Assembly (NCBI RefSeq): GCF_041154455.1
Contig: NZ_AP028664.1
Coordinates: 186,001-250,000 of the forward strand
Direction: 5' to 3'
DNA length: 64,000 bases
Source of the DNA: Variovorax sp. V213
GTDB taxonomy: Bacteria > Pseudomonadota > Gammaproteobacteria > Burkholderiales > Burkholderiaceae_C
The notes under the pieces are model-generated. The model was not told where the DNA came from and searched no databases. It saw nothing but the letters and a program-made list of their open reading frames with translations. The position numbers were made by a program, and so were the translations under genes. This document shows, piece after piece, positions 8,586 to 16,964 of this stretch (position 1 is the first letter of the stretch; every line of letters begins with the position of its first letter).

Positions 8586-10537
8586 GCCGCCGCCTTCACG
8601 ATGGGGAAGGTCCTGGCCTCGACGATCTTCAGCGTGGCATTCACCACGCCGGTGCGTCCATCCTCGAACTTGACCTGGGTCTCGATGTACTGCTCGGTCT
8701 TGCCGCCGTAAAGCGCATTGACCAGCACCGCGTATTTCTCGGCGATGAAGCCGCGCCGCACCTTGCGCGTGCGGGTGAGTTCGTCGTCGTCGGGGTCGAG
8801 CTCCTTGTGCAGCACCAGGAAGCGCGCGATCTGCGTCTCGCCCATGCCGTCTTCGCTCGCAAGGTCGGCGTTCACCTTGGCAATGCATTCGCCGATCAGC
8901 GCCAGCACCTCGGGCTTGCCGGCCAGGTCGACATAGCCGCCGTAGGCCAGCCCGCGCCGCTCGGCCCAGTTGCCCACCGCCTCGAAGTCGATGTTGATGG
9001 CCGCGCAGACTTCGTCGCGCCCGTTGCCGAAGCACACGGCTTCCTTGATCTGCGGAAAGAACTTGAGCTTGTTCTCGATGTAGTTGGGCGCAAAGATCGC
9101 GCCGCTCGCGAGCCGGCCCACGTCCTTCGCGCGGTCGATGATGCGCAGGTGGCCCTCGCTGTCGAGCACGCCCGCATCGCCGGTGTGAAAGTAGCCGTCG
9201 GCGTCGAGCACCTCGGCCGTGGCGTCGGGGCGCTTGTAGTATTCCTTGAGCACCGACACGCCGCGCACCAGCACTTCGCCGTCGTCCGCGATCTTGAGTT
9301 CGATGCCCGGCGCCGCGGTGCCGACCGTCTGCAGCTTGACCTTGCCGTCCTGCTGCAGGCACACGTAGGCGCAGGTTTCGGTCTGGCCGTAGAACTGCTT
9401 CAGGTTCACGCCGATGGAGCGATAGAAGCGGAACAGGTCGGGCCCGATGGCCGCGCCCGCCGTGTAGGCCACGCGGATGCGGCTCATGCCCAGCACGTTG
9501 CGCAGCGGCCCGTAGATGAGCAGGTTGCCCAGGCCGTACATCAGCCGGTCGCCCGTGCTCACGGGGGCGCCGTTGAGGATGTCGGCGCCCACGCGCTGGG
9601 CCAGCGCCATGAACTTCGCATACAGCCAGCGCTTCGGCGCGGCCGCGTCTTCCATGCGGATCGACACGGCCGTGAGCAGGCCTTCGAAGGTGCGCGGCGG
9701 CCCGAAGTAGTAGCTCGGGCCGATCTCGCGCATGTCGTTCATCACCGTCTCGGACGACTCTGGGCAGTTGAGCGTGTAGCCGCCCACCAGCCATTGCGCC
9801 ACCGAGAACAGGTGGTCGCCCACCCACGCCATCGGCAGGTAGCTCATCATGTTGTCGCCGGGGCCGAGCCGGTCGATCTCCACGCCGCCGCGGCCCGCCG
9901 CGATGAAGCTCGCATGCGTCTGGCACACGCCCTTGGGGCGGCCGGTGGTGCCCGAGGTGTAGAGGATGACGCCGACGTCGGTGGCTTCGCCGCTCGCCAC
10001 CGCGCGGTCGTAGTAGCCGACGTGGGTCTTGTCGAATTCGCGGCCCAGCTCGCGCAGCCGCTCATAGCTCATGAGCCCGGGCTGGTCGTAGTGGCGCAGG
10101 CCCTTGGGGTCGTCGTAGATGATGTGGCGGATGCTGGGCTGCTTGCCCGTCTGGAGCTCGCGGCACTCGAGCAGCTTGTCGACCTGCTCCTGGTCTTCGA
10201 CGATCACGAACTCGATGCTCGCGTCCTGCAGCATGAAGACCATCTCGCCGGCCACCGCGTCCTGGTAGAGCGGCACCGGCACGCCGCGCAGGCTCTGCGC
10301 CGCGACCACCGCCATGTACAGGTGCGGGCGGTTGGCGCCCACGATGGCCAGGTTGTCGAAGGCCTTGAAGCCCATGCTCGCAAGGCCGCAGGCGATCTCG
10401 CGCACCTCCTGCGCCACGGCGCTCCAGGTCCAGGTTTGCCAGATGCCGAGGTCCTTCTCGCGGATGGCGGGCGCCTCGGGCTGGGCCTGGGCGTGGGCGA
10501 GCAACAGACGGGGAAAGGTGGGGGCGGTGGTTTGCAC
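8582..10537 (-). CDS. AMP-dependent acyl-CoA synthetase (long-chain fatty acid type)
   Basis: First gene of the liv-type operon, about 651 residues. It would activate a carboxylic acid to acyl-AMP and then acyl-CoA in the cytoplasm, trapping the transported substrate. Adenylate-forming motifs are intact: YTSGTTGRPKGV (ATP loop), YGQTETCAYV (A5), DGYFHTGDAG (A7) and IIDRAKDVGRLASG (A8/hinge). A C-terminal RTRKVRRGF segment matches long-chain ligases of the FadD15/ACSL style. I prefer the GTG at 10537; the frame stays open to 10630, but that overlaps the divergent regulator. Coupling to livG by ATGA makes co-expression near certain. The substrate could be aromatic, dicarboxylic or branched. Confidence 0.88.
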   Translation of the reverse strand: MQTTAPTFPRLLLAHAQAQPEAPAIREKDLGIWQTWTWSAVAQEVREIACGLASMGFKAFDNLAIVGANRPHLYMAVVAAQSLRGVPVPLYQDAVAGEMVFMLQDASIEFVIVEDQEQVDKLLECRELQTGKQPSIRHIIYDDPKGLRHYDQPGLMSYERLRELGREFDKTHVGYYDRAVASGEATDVGVILYTSGTTGRPKGVCQTHASFIAAGRGGVEIDRLGPGDNMMSYLPMAWVGDHLFSVAQWLVGGYTLNCPESSETVMNDMREIGPSYYFGPPRTFEGLLTAVSIRMEDAAAPKRWLYAKFMALAQRVGADILNGAPVSTGDRLMYGLGNLLIYGPLRNVLGMSRIRVAYTAGAAIGPDLFRFYRSIGVNLKQFYGQTETCAYVCLQQDGKVKLQTVGTAAPGIELKIADDGEVLVRGVSVLKEYYKRPDATAEVLDADGYFHTGDAGVLDSEGHLRIIDRAKDVGRLASGAIFAPNYIENKLKFFPQIKEAVCFGNGRDEVCAAINIDFEAVGNWAERRGLAYGGYVDLAGKPEVLALIGECIAKVNADLASEDGMGETQIARFLVLHKELDPDDDELTRTRKVRRGFIAEKYAVLVNALYGGKTEQYIETQVKFEDGRTGVVNATLKIVEARTFPIVKAAA

Positions 10538-10572
10538 AGTGGGCGGATCGTAGGCCCCACTTTGACGCTGGG

Positions 10573-10590
10573 TTGTCGTTCCAACGACAA
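10573..10590. promoter_or_regulatory. Perfect palindrome, probable Crp/Fnr-type operator
   Basis: TTGTCGTT-CC-AACGACAA is an 8-base perfect inverted repeat in the 84-base gap between the divergent acyl-CoA ligase and Crp/Fnr genes. Its TTGxxx...xxxCAA ends resemble FNR/CRP half-sites. It sits about 36 bases before the ligase start and 32 before the regulator start, so one site could control both directions. Binding of the neighbouring regulator here is inferred from position. Confidence 0.65.
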
Positions 10591-10621
10591 TCCTAGGGAC
10601 ACTACTCCCCGGAGTTTCCCG

Positions 10622-11392
10622 ATGCCTCACGGCGATTCACACCACAGCGTGCTCGGCGGTTCGATCAAGGACCGCGTGCGCTGCGCCACCGCCGCCGAGC
10701 TGGACGGCATTCCGTGGCTGCCCACGCTCACGCCGGCCGAGCGCCGCCGTGCCGAAGCCGCGCTGGCGGTCGGCGAAGCCGAGGTCGGCGACCTGGTGTG
10801 CCGCGTCGGCCGCTCTCCCACCTACTGGTTCGGCGTGGTCGAGGGCCTGCTCAAGATGAGCAACGACAACGCCGATGGCGGCTCCGTCACATACGCCGGC
10901 ATACCGCCCGGCGGCTGGTTCGGCGAAGGCACGGTGATGAAGCGCGAGCCCTACCGCTACAACATCCAGGCGCTGCGGCGCAGCGTGGTGGCGGGGTTGC
11001 CGATCGAGAGCTTCCACTGGCTGCTCGACCATTCCATCGGCTTCAACCGCTTCGTGATGAACCAGCTCAACGAGCGGCTCGGCCAGTTCATCGCGGCACT
11101 GGAGATCGACCGGCTCAACAACCCCGACGCGCGCGTGGCGCGCAACCTGGTGTCGCTGTTCAACCCGGTGCTCTACCCCGGTGTGGGCGAGGTGCTGCGC
11201 ATCACGCAGCAGGAGCTGGCCTACCTGGTCGGTCTCTCGCGCCAGCGCGTGAACGAGGCACTCAACGGCCTGTCGGCGCAAGGGTTGATCCGCGTGGAGT
11301 ACGGTGGGCTGCGCGTGCTCGACCTGCCGGGCCTGCGCGCCACCGCGATGTCGAACAAGAAGCACCCGTCACCGGAAACCGAAAACTCATGA
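10622..11392 (+). CDS. Crp/Fnr family transcriptional regulator
   Basis: A 256-residue regulator with an N-terminal cyclic-nucleotide-binding-like beta-barrel (about residues 25-150, with the GGWFGEGTVM segment) and a C-terminal winged helix whose recognition region reads TQQELAYLVGLSRQRVNEAL. The cAMP-contact residues of CRP are not evident and there is no N-terminal Cys cluster as in FNR, so the signal may be a metabolite, perhaps the acyl-CoA made by the neighbouring ligase. The ATG at 10622 follows CCGGAGTTTCCCG. It is divergent from the liv-type operon and its stop overlaps the next gene by four bases. Confidence 0.88.
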   Translation: MPHGDSHHSVLGGSIKDRVRCATAAELDGIPWLPTLTPAERRRAEAALAVGEAEVGDLVCRVGRSPTYWFGVVEGLLKMSNDNADGGSVTYAGIPPGGWFGEGTVMKREPYRYNIQALRRSVVAGLPIESFHWLLDHSIGFNRFVMNQLNERLGQFIAALEIDRLNNPDARVARNLVSLFNPVLYPGVGEVLRITQQELAYLVGLSRQRVNEALNGLSAQGLIRVEYGGLRVLDLPGLRATAMSNKKHPSPETENS

Positions 11393-11859
11393 CCCTGTCC
11401 GACCAGCTCCAGATCGTTTCCGCGAATGCGGAAGCGGCCTTCATTCCACCGCCCGAAACACCGAAGGCAAAGACGGAATCCGCCGGCCCGACGCTCGAGG
11501 AAGCCATCGAGCGCAACCACGTGTTGACCGAGAAGCTCGATGCCCTCAACGCCGTGCTGGCCAAGCCGCTCGGCGAGATCCTCGCCGAGCGCGAGAAGGC
11601 CGACGAGGCCGCGCTGGCCTGGGATCGCTTCGGCGCGATGTGGATGCTCTCGCAGCGCGCCATGCGGCGCGTGGCGCTCGACCTTGCGGCGCAGCTCGGC
11701 GTGAGCGAGGAAGAGGTGGTGGCGCGTGCGATGACCCATGCCAACGCAGTGCTCAACGGCGCGGACGAGGTCGACCTGGGCGGCACCATTGCACCGGCAC
11801 AGCTGCAGCACATCGCGCGCCACCGGGCCTTCCTGCGCAAGCAGTTCCGCACCGGCTGA
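11389..11859 (+). CDS. Hypothetical protein co-transcribed with the Crp/Fnr regulator
   Basis: A 156-residue soluble protein of unknown function. Residues 1-35 are low-complexity and Pro/Glu-rich; 35-75 look like a charged helix (EEAIERNHVLTEKLDALNAV, possible coiled coil); the rest is helical and ends in RKQFRTG. No signal peptide or membrane segment is seen. Its ATG overlaps the regulator stop (ATGA), so it is translationally coupled to it. I do not recognise a family. A role linked to the regulator is only suggested by the coupling. Confidence 0.75.
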   Translation: MTLSDQLQIVSANAEAAFIPPPETPKAKTESAGPTLEEAIERNHVLTEKLDALNAVLAKPLGEILAEREKADEAALAWDRFGAMWMLSQRAMRRVALDLAAQLGVSEEEVVARAMTHANAVLNGADEVDLGGTIAPAQLQHIARHRAFLRKQFRTG

Positions 11860-11923
11860 GCGTGCCGCGCGTGGATTCGAACCCCTTTACGCTCCCTGGC
11901 TCCGTTTCAGAAAGACTTTCCCG

Positions 11924-12688
11924 ATGACCGCTTCCCATCTCACCCTGATCACCGGCGCCTCGCGCGGCCTCGGCCATGCCATGGCCGTACAGCTGCTGCA
12001 AGCGGGCCACATGGTGCTCGGCATTTCGCGCCGGCAAGATCCCCAGCTGGCCGAGCTAGCGCAACAGGCGGGCGCGGAACTCATCCAGTGGGAGCAGGAC
12101 CTGTCCGACCCCGTCGCGGCATCGGCCCGTGTTTCGGCCTGGCTGAAGACGCTCGACGGCCAGCGCTTCGACAGCGTGACCCTGATCAACAACGCCGGCA
12201 CCGTCGGCAACCCCGCACCGCTGTCGAGTGCCGTCGGCGCCGAACTGTCGCAGGCGCTGCGCATCGGCCTCGAGGCACCGATGCTGCTGACTGCCGCATT
12301 CCTTGGCGCCACGCGCCAATGGCGCGGCACGCGCAAGGTGCTGAACATTTCGTCGGGCCTGGGCCGCAACGCGATGGGCAGCCAGGCACCCTATTGCGCG
12401 GCGAAGGCCGGCATGGATCACTTCTCGCGCGCCGTGGCGCTCGAGGAAGCCTCCGCATCGAACGGCGCGCGCATCGTCTCGCTCGCGCCCGGTGTGATCG
12501 ACACCGACATGCAGGTGCAGCTGCGCGGCGCATCGGCCGAGAAGTTTCCGGACCGCGCGCGCTTCGAACGCCTGAAGAACGACGGCATGCTCGACAGTCC
12601 CGAGAGCGCCGCGGCCAAGGTGCTCAAATACCTGGCGCGCGAAGACTTCGGCAACAACCCCGTGGCCGACGTGCGCGACCCGGCCTGA
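11924..12688 (+). CDS. Short-chain dehydrogenase/reductase (SDR)
   Basis: A 254-residue classical SDR. The nucleotide-binding motif TGASRGLG is at about residues 10-17, NNAG near 88, the catalytic Ser in NISSGLG (about 142), and YCAAK gives Tyr157 and Lys161. Before the C-terminus there is the usual APGVIDTDMQ segment. The overall shape resembles sepiapterin reductase or benzil reductase-like SDRs. Substrate and cofactor preference cannot be told from this. The ATG at 11924 has no strong ribosome-binding site. It may be cotranscribed with the 85-residue protein that follows 25 bases later. Confidence 0.88.
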   Translation: MTASHLTLITGASRGLGHAMAVQLLQAGHMVLGISRRQDPQLAELAQQAGAELIQWEQDLSDPVAASARVSAWLKTLDGQRFDSVTLINNAGTVGNPAPLSSAVGAELSQALRIGLEAPMLLTAAFLGATRQWRGTRKVLNISSGLGRNAMGSQAPYCAAKAGMDHFSRAVALEEASASNGARIVSLAPGVIDTDMQVQLRGASAEKFPDRARFERLKNDGMLDSPESAAAKVLKYLAREDFGNNPVADVRDPA

Positions 12689-12713
12689 ACGCAAGAAAAC
12701 GAGCACAAAGAAC

Positions 12714-12971
12714 ATGGCCACCGCAAAGTCGATCGACACCAGCGACTACAAGCTCTTTCCTTCGCCGAGGAACGTGCACCGCGTCATCTTCGAACACCAG
12801 GTCTTCGTGCCGTATCCGTACGCGCTGATCGTGATGGAGGAGTTCTACTTCAAGGGCCGCTACAGCCTGTTTGCCGCCTGCCGCCTCAGCGACGGCAAGA
12901 TGGGGCAGGTGGCGACCTTCGAGCTGGCATCGGACGTGGACATCTTCAACAAGAAGTTCACGCCCGACTGA
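12714..12971 (+). CDS. Small hypothetical protein, 85 residues
   Basis: Unknown small soluble protein. The sequence is rich in aromatic residues in its middle (FVPYPYALIV, EEFYFKGRYSLFAAC) and has no signal peptide, metal motif or HTH. Codon use matches the neighbours, and a real gene is supported by the position 25 bases after the SDR gene and the ATG at 12714 with GAGCACAAAGAAC upstream. It ends nine bases before the convergent metallo-beta-lactamase gene. I cannot assign a function. Confidence 0.65.
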   Translation: MATAKSIDTSDYKLFPSPRNVHRVIFEHQVFVPYPYALIVMEEFYFKGRYSLFAACRLSDGKMGQVATFELASDVDIFNKKFTPD

Positions 12972-12979
12972 GTTCCGGG

Positions 12980-14014
12980 CTACTGCAGCAAGAACCGGTC
13001 GCGCTGCGCCTGCGCGCATCCGCCCATCACCGCCAGTGACCGTTCCACTGTCGGGGTGCCGAGTACGAAGGGGTTCGCCGCCGCCGCGGGCTGCTGCCGC
13101 AGCGCGGCCAGCTTGGCCTGCGAGCCGTCGATGTTGGAGTGGTTCGACAGCAGCACGTCGATGCGCTGGCTTTGCACCACGGCGCCCATGCGCTGCGTGG
13201 CGCCGATGTAGGCGTCGAGCCGCGGCACGTCCTTACCGAAGTTGAAGCCCGTGCCGCCCCAGAGCATGGCGCGGTGCCTCTGGCCGTTGGAAGTCACATC
13301 GAAAACCGGCGAGATCGTGCCCATGGTGTGACCCGGCGTGATGTACATCGAGACGGAGGTATCGCCCAGCGTGATGCGGTCGCCGTCTTTTACCGAAACA
13401 TCGCGCTTCGGCGGCGCACCCCAGATCGGCGTTGCGAATTCGAGCCGGGTCTCGGTCATGGTCCAGTCGATGTCGCTCATCACCACGCGTGCACGGTACT
13501 TCTCTGCGAGGTACGGCGCGCCGCCGTAGTGGTCGCCGTGGCCGTGCGTTACGAGCACGTATTTGATCTGCGCCGGATCAAGCCCCAGCTTGCGCATGCC
13601 GCCTTCGATGAGCGCCGCGGCCTCCGCCTGGGTGTTGAGCGCATCGATGAGGATGATGCCGTCCGAGGTCTTGATGGCCCAGGCGCTGACCCAGTCGGCG
13701 CCCACGAAGTACAGGTTGTCGAAGGCCTGGCCTGGCGGCGGTGCGGGCTTGGCGATGAAGGCGGCCAGGCCCTTGTCCAGTTCGGCCTGCGCTGGCCGCG
13801 CGGCGGGCGCGGGTTTGCAGAGCGTCAGCAGCGGCGCGAGGTCGGTGGCGGCAGCGTGCGTGGCGGCCGCCACATGAGCGGCAACGGTGGCCTCCGACGG
13901 CGCCTGCTGCCGCGGCGGCGTTTGTGCGCAGCCCTGGATCAAGGCGACAACCGCTGCCAGGGCGGTTGTCTTCAGCGGGAAGGCGTTCTTCGAATCGTTC
14001 TTGCGCTGTGCCAT
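12980..14014 (-). CDS. Subclass B3-like metallo-beta-lactamase fold lipoprotein
   Basis: Zinc hydrolase of the metallo-beta-lactamase superfamily, 344 residues. The metal motif HGHGDH is at about residues 157-162, followed by MSDIDW, the second ligand in TPGHTMGT, and a late His in LSNHSNID, an arrangement like B3 enzymes. The N-terminus is a lipoprotein-type signal ending LIQGC with Cys29, so it is probably membrane-anchored on the periplasmic side. I chose the ATG at 14014 because GGAGACAGCG precedes it; an in-frame ATG at 14026 has none. Whether it hydrolyses beta-lactams or another ester, lactone or sulfate is open; residues specific for carbapenem resistance cannot be judged here. Confidence 0.85.
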   Translation of the reverse strand: MAQRKNDSKNAFPLKTTALAAVVALIQGCAQTPPRQQAPSEATVAAHVAAATHAAATDLAPLLTLCKPAPAARPAQAELDKGLAAFIAKPAPPPGQAFDNLYFVGADWVSAWAIKTSDGIILIDALNTQAEAAALIEGGMRKLGLDPAQIKYVLVTHGHGDHYGGAPYLAEKYRARVVMSDIDWTMTETRLEFATPIWGAPPKRDVSVKDGDRITLGDTSVSMYITPGHTMGTISPVFDVTSNGQRHRAMLWGGTGFNFGKDVPRLDAYIGATQRMGAVVQSQRIDVLLSNHSNIDGSQAKLAALRQQPAAAANPFVLGTPTVERSLAVMGGCAQAQRDRFLLQ

Positions 14015-14074
14015 CGCTGTCTCCATGCCGTCGATGCGGCCGGTTGTGGAGACGCGATTGTGCGACGCGGGCGC

Positions 14075-15064
14075 TTATTCGATGGTCGCGCCCGAGGCTT
14101 GCACGATGCCCTTCCACTTCTCGTAGTCGGTCTTCAAGAGCGTCTCGAACTGTTCGGGCGTCATGCCCTGCGGCTCGGCGCCCTGGGCGACGATGGCGGC
14201 CTTCATCTCGGGCGTGGCCAGCAGCTTGTTGACTTCGGTATTCAGCGTGGCGATCACGTCCTTCGGTGTCCTGGCCGGCACGAAGAGGCCGTACCAGGTG
14301 GACACGTCGAAGCCCTTGTAGCCGAGCTCGGCCACGGTGGGGGTGTCGGGCAGCGAAGTGCTGCGCCTGGCCGAGGTCACGGCCAGCGGGCGCAGCTTGC
14401 CCGCCTTGATCTGCGCCAGGGCCGAGGGTACCGACGAGACCATCAGGTCGACATTGCCCGCGAGCACGTCCATCATGGCCGCGTTGGAGCCCTTGTAGGG
14501 CACGTGGCGCATCTTGATCTGGGCGGCGCCATTGAAGATCTCGCCGGCCAGGTGGATGGTGGTGCCGTTGCCCGGCGAGCCGTAGGTGACGGTGTCGGGC
14601 GCGGCGCGCGCCGCGGTCACCACGTCGTTCAGTGTCTTGAACTTCGAGTTGGCCTGCGTGACGATCACCACCGGCGTATAGGCCACGTGGGCCACGGCCG
14701 TGAGGTCCTTCACCGGGTTGTAGCTCAGGTTCTTGTAGAGCCAGGGCGCGACGACCATGTTGTCCTTCTGGCCCATCACGATGTCGTACCCGGTGGGCGC
14801 GGCACGCGCGGCCTCGGCAATGCCGATGGTGCCGCCGGCACCCGCGCGGTTGTCGGGCACCACGGTCCAGTGGTTGGCCTCGGTGAGCTTCTGCGCCACC
14901 AGCCGCGCCAGGATGTCGGTGCCGCCGCCGGGCGGGAACGGCACGATCATGCGCACGGGCTTGGCGGGGTAGGCCTGCGCGTGGGCGGCCGTGCTGAACG
15001 TGAGGGAGAGAGCCAGGGGAAGCGCCAGCGCCAGGGCCAGCGAGCGGTTGAGTTTGCGGATCAT
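14075..15064 (-). CDS. Bug/TctC-type solute-binding protein (tripartite tricarboxylate family)
   Basis: A 329-residue periplasmic receptor of the Bug family, which is greatly expanded in Burkholderiales. The signal peptide (MIRKLNRS, hydrophobic run, AHA/QA) is cleaved near residue 30. The mature start YPAKPVRMIVPFPPGGGTD and the later DNRAGAGGTIG are hallmark ligand-site segments, and GYDIVMG and PYKGSNAAMMD follow. The ATG at 15064 has GAGACAAACCC upstream. No TctA/TctB membrane genes are nearby, so it is an orphan receptor, as most of them are. The ligand is unknown. Confidence 0.92.
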   Translation of the reverse strand: MIRKLNRSLALALALPLALSLTFSTAAHAQAYPAKPVRMIVPFPPGGGTDILARLVAQKLTEANHWTVVPDNRAGAGGTIGIAEAARAAPTGYDIVMGQKDNMVVAPWLYKNLSYNPVKDLTAVAHVAYTPVVIVTQANSKFKTLNDVVTAARAAPDTVTYGSPGNGTTIHLAGEIFNGAAQIKMRHVPYKGSNAAMMDVLAGNVDLMVSSVPSALAQIKAGKLRPLAVTSARRSTSLPDTPTVAELGYKGFDVSTWYGLFVPARTPKDVIATLNTEVNKLLATPEMKAAIVAQGAEPQGMTPEQFETLLKTDYEKWKGIVQASGATIE

Positions 15065-15122
15065 GGGTTTGTCTCTGTATCGGGGGAGCAAATCGGTGGG
15101 TCAGGCTTCAGGCCTCGTCGGG

Positions 15123-15143
15123 CACTGCACCAAGGGTGCAGTG
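15123..15143. promoter_or_regulatory. Perfect inverted repeat in divergent intergenic region
   Basis: CACTGCACC-AAG-GGTGCAGTG is a 9-base perfect inverted repeat in the 198-base gap between the Bug receptor (leftward) and the VOC gene (rightward). It may be an operator for either gene or a transcript hairpin. The same gap also has a TTGACA hexamer at 15208-15213, but no good -10 box at 17 bases. Confidence 0.4.
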
Positions 15144-15262
15144 TGCCGCAGTCGCAGCCGTGTGGTTTGCTTCGTTCGAGATGGGGGCCGTATCGGGTAG
15201 CGGCGGCTTGACATGCCCACTGCGGCGCAGAAGATGGGAGTCCATCCACACAGGAGACAGCC

Positions 15263-15640
15263 ATGCTCGGAAACATCAATGCCGTGGCCAACCTCGCGGT
15301 GAAGGACCTTGGCGCGGCCCGCCGCTTCTACGAAGACACGCTGGGCCTGTCGCCGGCCGACACGGATTGCGAGGGCTTGATCGCCTATCGCAGCGGTAAC
15401 ACCCGTATCAATGTCTACCAGTCTTCATTCGCCGGCACCAACCAGGCCACGGCCGTGACCTGGGTAGTGGGTGACGACCTCGAGCGGATCGTGGCGGCGC
15501 TCAAGGCCAAGGGCATACGCTTCGAGCACTACGACATGCCGAACACAACGCTCACGGGCGACATCCACGTCATGGACAAGATGAAGGTCGCCTGGTTCAA
15601 GGACCCGGACGGCAACATCCTCAACCTGGTCAACGAGTGA
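15263..15640 (+). CDS. VOC superfamily (glyoxalase/dioxygenase-like) protein
   Basis: A 125-residue vicinal-oxygen-chelate protein with paired beta-alpha-beta-beta-beta modules. The N-terminal half has NLAVKDLGAARRFYEDTLGL, the standard glyoxalase-like start, and the C-terminal half ends WFKDPDGNILNLVNE with the usual late Glu metal ligand. The first ligand position is not the common His, so metal binding is uncertain. The ATG at 15263 is preceded by AGGAGACAGCC. Such small VOC proteins include fosfomycin or bleomycin resistance-like enzymes and isomerases; no specific function is supported. Confidence 0.85.
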   Translation: MLGNINAVANLAVKDLGAARRFYEDTLGLSPADTDCEGLIAYRSGNTRINVYQSSFAGTNQATAVTWVVGDDLERIVAALKAKGIRFEHYDMPNTTLTGDIHVMDKMKVAWFKDPDGNILNLVNE

Positions 15641-15655
15641 GGATGCCGACGGCAG

Positions 15656-15683
15656 GAACTTCGGCTGCCGTCAGCCGAAGTTC
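15656..15683. terminator. Hairpin over the convergent ends of VOC gene and sodB
   Basis: GAACTTCGGCTG and CAGCCGAAGTTC form a perfect 12-base stem with a CCGT loop, beginning 16 bases after the VOC stop and covering the last codons and stop of the convergent sodB. It could end transcription from both sides. A T-run is missing on either side, so termination may depend on Rho or the structure may protect the mRNA ends. Confidence 0.5.
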
Positions 15684-16252
15684 TTGGCGGCGAAGTCCCA
15701 GTTGGCCAGCTTGGCCAGGAAGGTCTCCACGAACTTGGGGCGCAGGTTGCGGTAGTCGATGTAGTAGGCATGCTCCCAGACGTCCACCGTCAGCACCGGG
15801 GTGTCGCCGGTGGTCAGCGGCGTGCCCGCGGCACCCATGTTCACGATGTCCACCGAGCCGTCGGCCTTCTTCACCAGCCAGGTCCAGCCCGAGCCGAAGT
15901 TGCCCACGGCCGACTTCACGAAGGCTTCCTTGAAGGCGTCGTAGCTGCCCCACTTGGCATCGATGGCCTTGGCCAGCGCGCCGGTGGGAGCGCCGCCGCC
16001 CTGGGGCTTCATGCAGTTCCAGAAGAAGGTGTGGTTCCAGATCTGGGCGGCGTTGTTGTAGATGCCGCCGCTGGACTTCTTGACGATCTCCTCGAGGGTC
16101 ATCGACTCGAACTCGGTGCCCTTTTGCAGGTTGTTGAGGTTCACCACGTAGGCGTTGTGGTGCTTGCCGTAGTGGTACTCGAGGGTCTCCTTCGAGTACT
16201 CGGGTGCCAGCGCGTCGAGGGCGTAAGGCAGGGGTGGGAGGGTGTGTTCCAT
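15671..16252 (-). CDS. sodB: Superoxide dismutase, iron type
   Basis: Cytoplasmic Fe-superoxide dismutase, 193 residues, the normal length. It converts superoxide to hydrogen peroxide and oxygen. Metal ligands are in the EYHYGKHHNAYV helix (His near 27), AAQIWNHTFFW (His near 74) and DVWEHAYYIDY (Asp and His near 157-161). The Gln in AAQIWNH and the overall pattern favour iron over manganese. The ATG at 16252 has AAAGGAAAAACCCACC before it. The gene lies 32 bases downstream of a cysteine-rich winged-helix regulator in the same direction, so the regulator may respond to iron-sulfur or oxidative damage and affect sodB. Confidence 0.96.
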   Translation of the reverse strand: MEHTLPPLPYALDALAPEYSKETLEYHYGKHHNAYVVNLNNLQKGTEFESMTLEEIVKKSSGGIYNNAAQIWNHTFFWNCMKPQGGGAPTGALAKAIDAKWGSYDAFKEAFVKSAVGNFGSGWTWLVKKADGSVDIVNMGAAGTPLTTGDTPVLTVDVWEHAYYIDYRNLRPKFVETFLAKLANWDFAAKNFG

Positions 16253-16284
16253 GGTGGGTTTTTCCTTTCGGGTTTAGAAATGGA

Positions 16285-16953
16285 TCAAGGCGAGCTCTTC
16301 GGACTCACCTGGTAGGCGCAGCGCCGCGCGCCCGCGAGCACGTGCTCGACGCGGCTCACGCTCACGCCGGGCCCCAGCACTGCGTCGAACAGCTGCAGTT
16401 CGCTGCGGCAAAAGCCCGTGCAGGCCCGTGCCGCGGTGCAGATGGGGCAATGGTTCTCGATGAACAGAAAGCCGTCGCCCTCGGGCCGGAACTCGGCCAT
16501 GTAGCCTTCGCGGCTGCGGATGTCGGCCAGCCGTTCGAGCCTGGCCTTGAGGCTGCGCGCGCCGTGCAGCGCCTCGCGGTAGCTGGTGCGCATGGTCTCC
16601 TCGCGCGCGCCGATGAGCTGGTCCATGCCCTTGTCGCCGAACACGCTGATCACCGCGCTGATCATCTGCACCGTCATCTCGGCGTGCGTGTCGGGAAAGC
16701 GAGCGTGCCCGGCGCCGGTGAGCCGCCAGATCTGCGTCGGCCGGCCGCGGCCCGCCGGGCGGCTCTCGGCATCGACCAGGCCCTCGGCCTGCAGCTTGGC
16801 CATCTGCTGTCGCACGGCCTCCACCGTGACGTCGAGCACCTTGGCAATGTCGGGAATGCCGAGCGCGCCACGCGTCTTGAGCGTGGACAGGATGCGGTCT
16901 GCCGGCTGGTGCGGCATCCAGGCGGGCTTGGCATCGGGGGGGCGCGTGGTCAT
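16285..16953 (-). CDS. SufR-like winged-helix regulator with a possible Fe-S cysteine cluster
   Basis: A transcriptional regulator of about 222 residues. An N-terminal DeoR/ArsR-like winged helix (PDIAKVLDVTVEAVRQQMAK, then RGRPTQIWRLT as the wing) is followed by a C-terminal domain with CPICTAARACTGFC, spacing C-x2-C-x5-C-x3-C, and another Cys near the end (RRCAYQ). This recalls SufR-type proteins, which bind a 4Fe-4S cluster. The ATG at 16953 is used here; a TTG at 16989 is in frame but would put the palindrome at 16965-16982 inside the gene. An AAAAGG lies directly against the ATG, too close for a normal ribosome-binding site, so the start is not certain. Confidence 0.82.
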   Translation of the reverse strand: MTTRPPDAKPAWMPHQPADRILSTLKTRGALGIPDIAKVLDVTVEAVRQQMAKLQAEGLVDAESRPAGRGRPTQIWRLTGAGHARFPDTHAEMTVQMISAVISVFGDKGMDQLIGAREETMRTSYREALHGARSLKARLERLADIRSREGYMAEFRPEGDGFLFIENHCPICTAARACTGFCRSELQLFDAVLGPGVSVSRVEHVLAGARRCAYQVSPKSSP

Positions 16954-16964
16954 CCTTTTGTTAT

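Noticed and set aside
11871..11885. GGATTCGAACCCC, resembling a tRNA T-loop on the minus strand.
   Set aside because: The stem bases around it do not pair and there is no acceptor, anticodon arm or CCA; short match by chance or an old fragment.
15208..15236. TTGACA with a putative -10 box before the VOC gene.
   Set aside because: The hexamer at 17 bases (AAGATG) is a poor -10 match, so I do not call a promoter.
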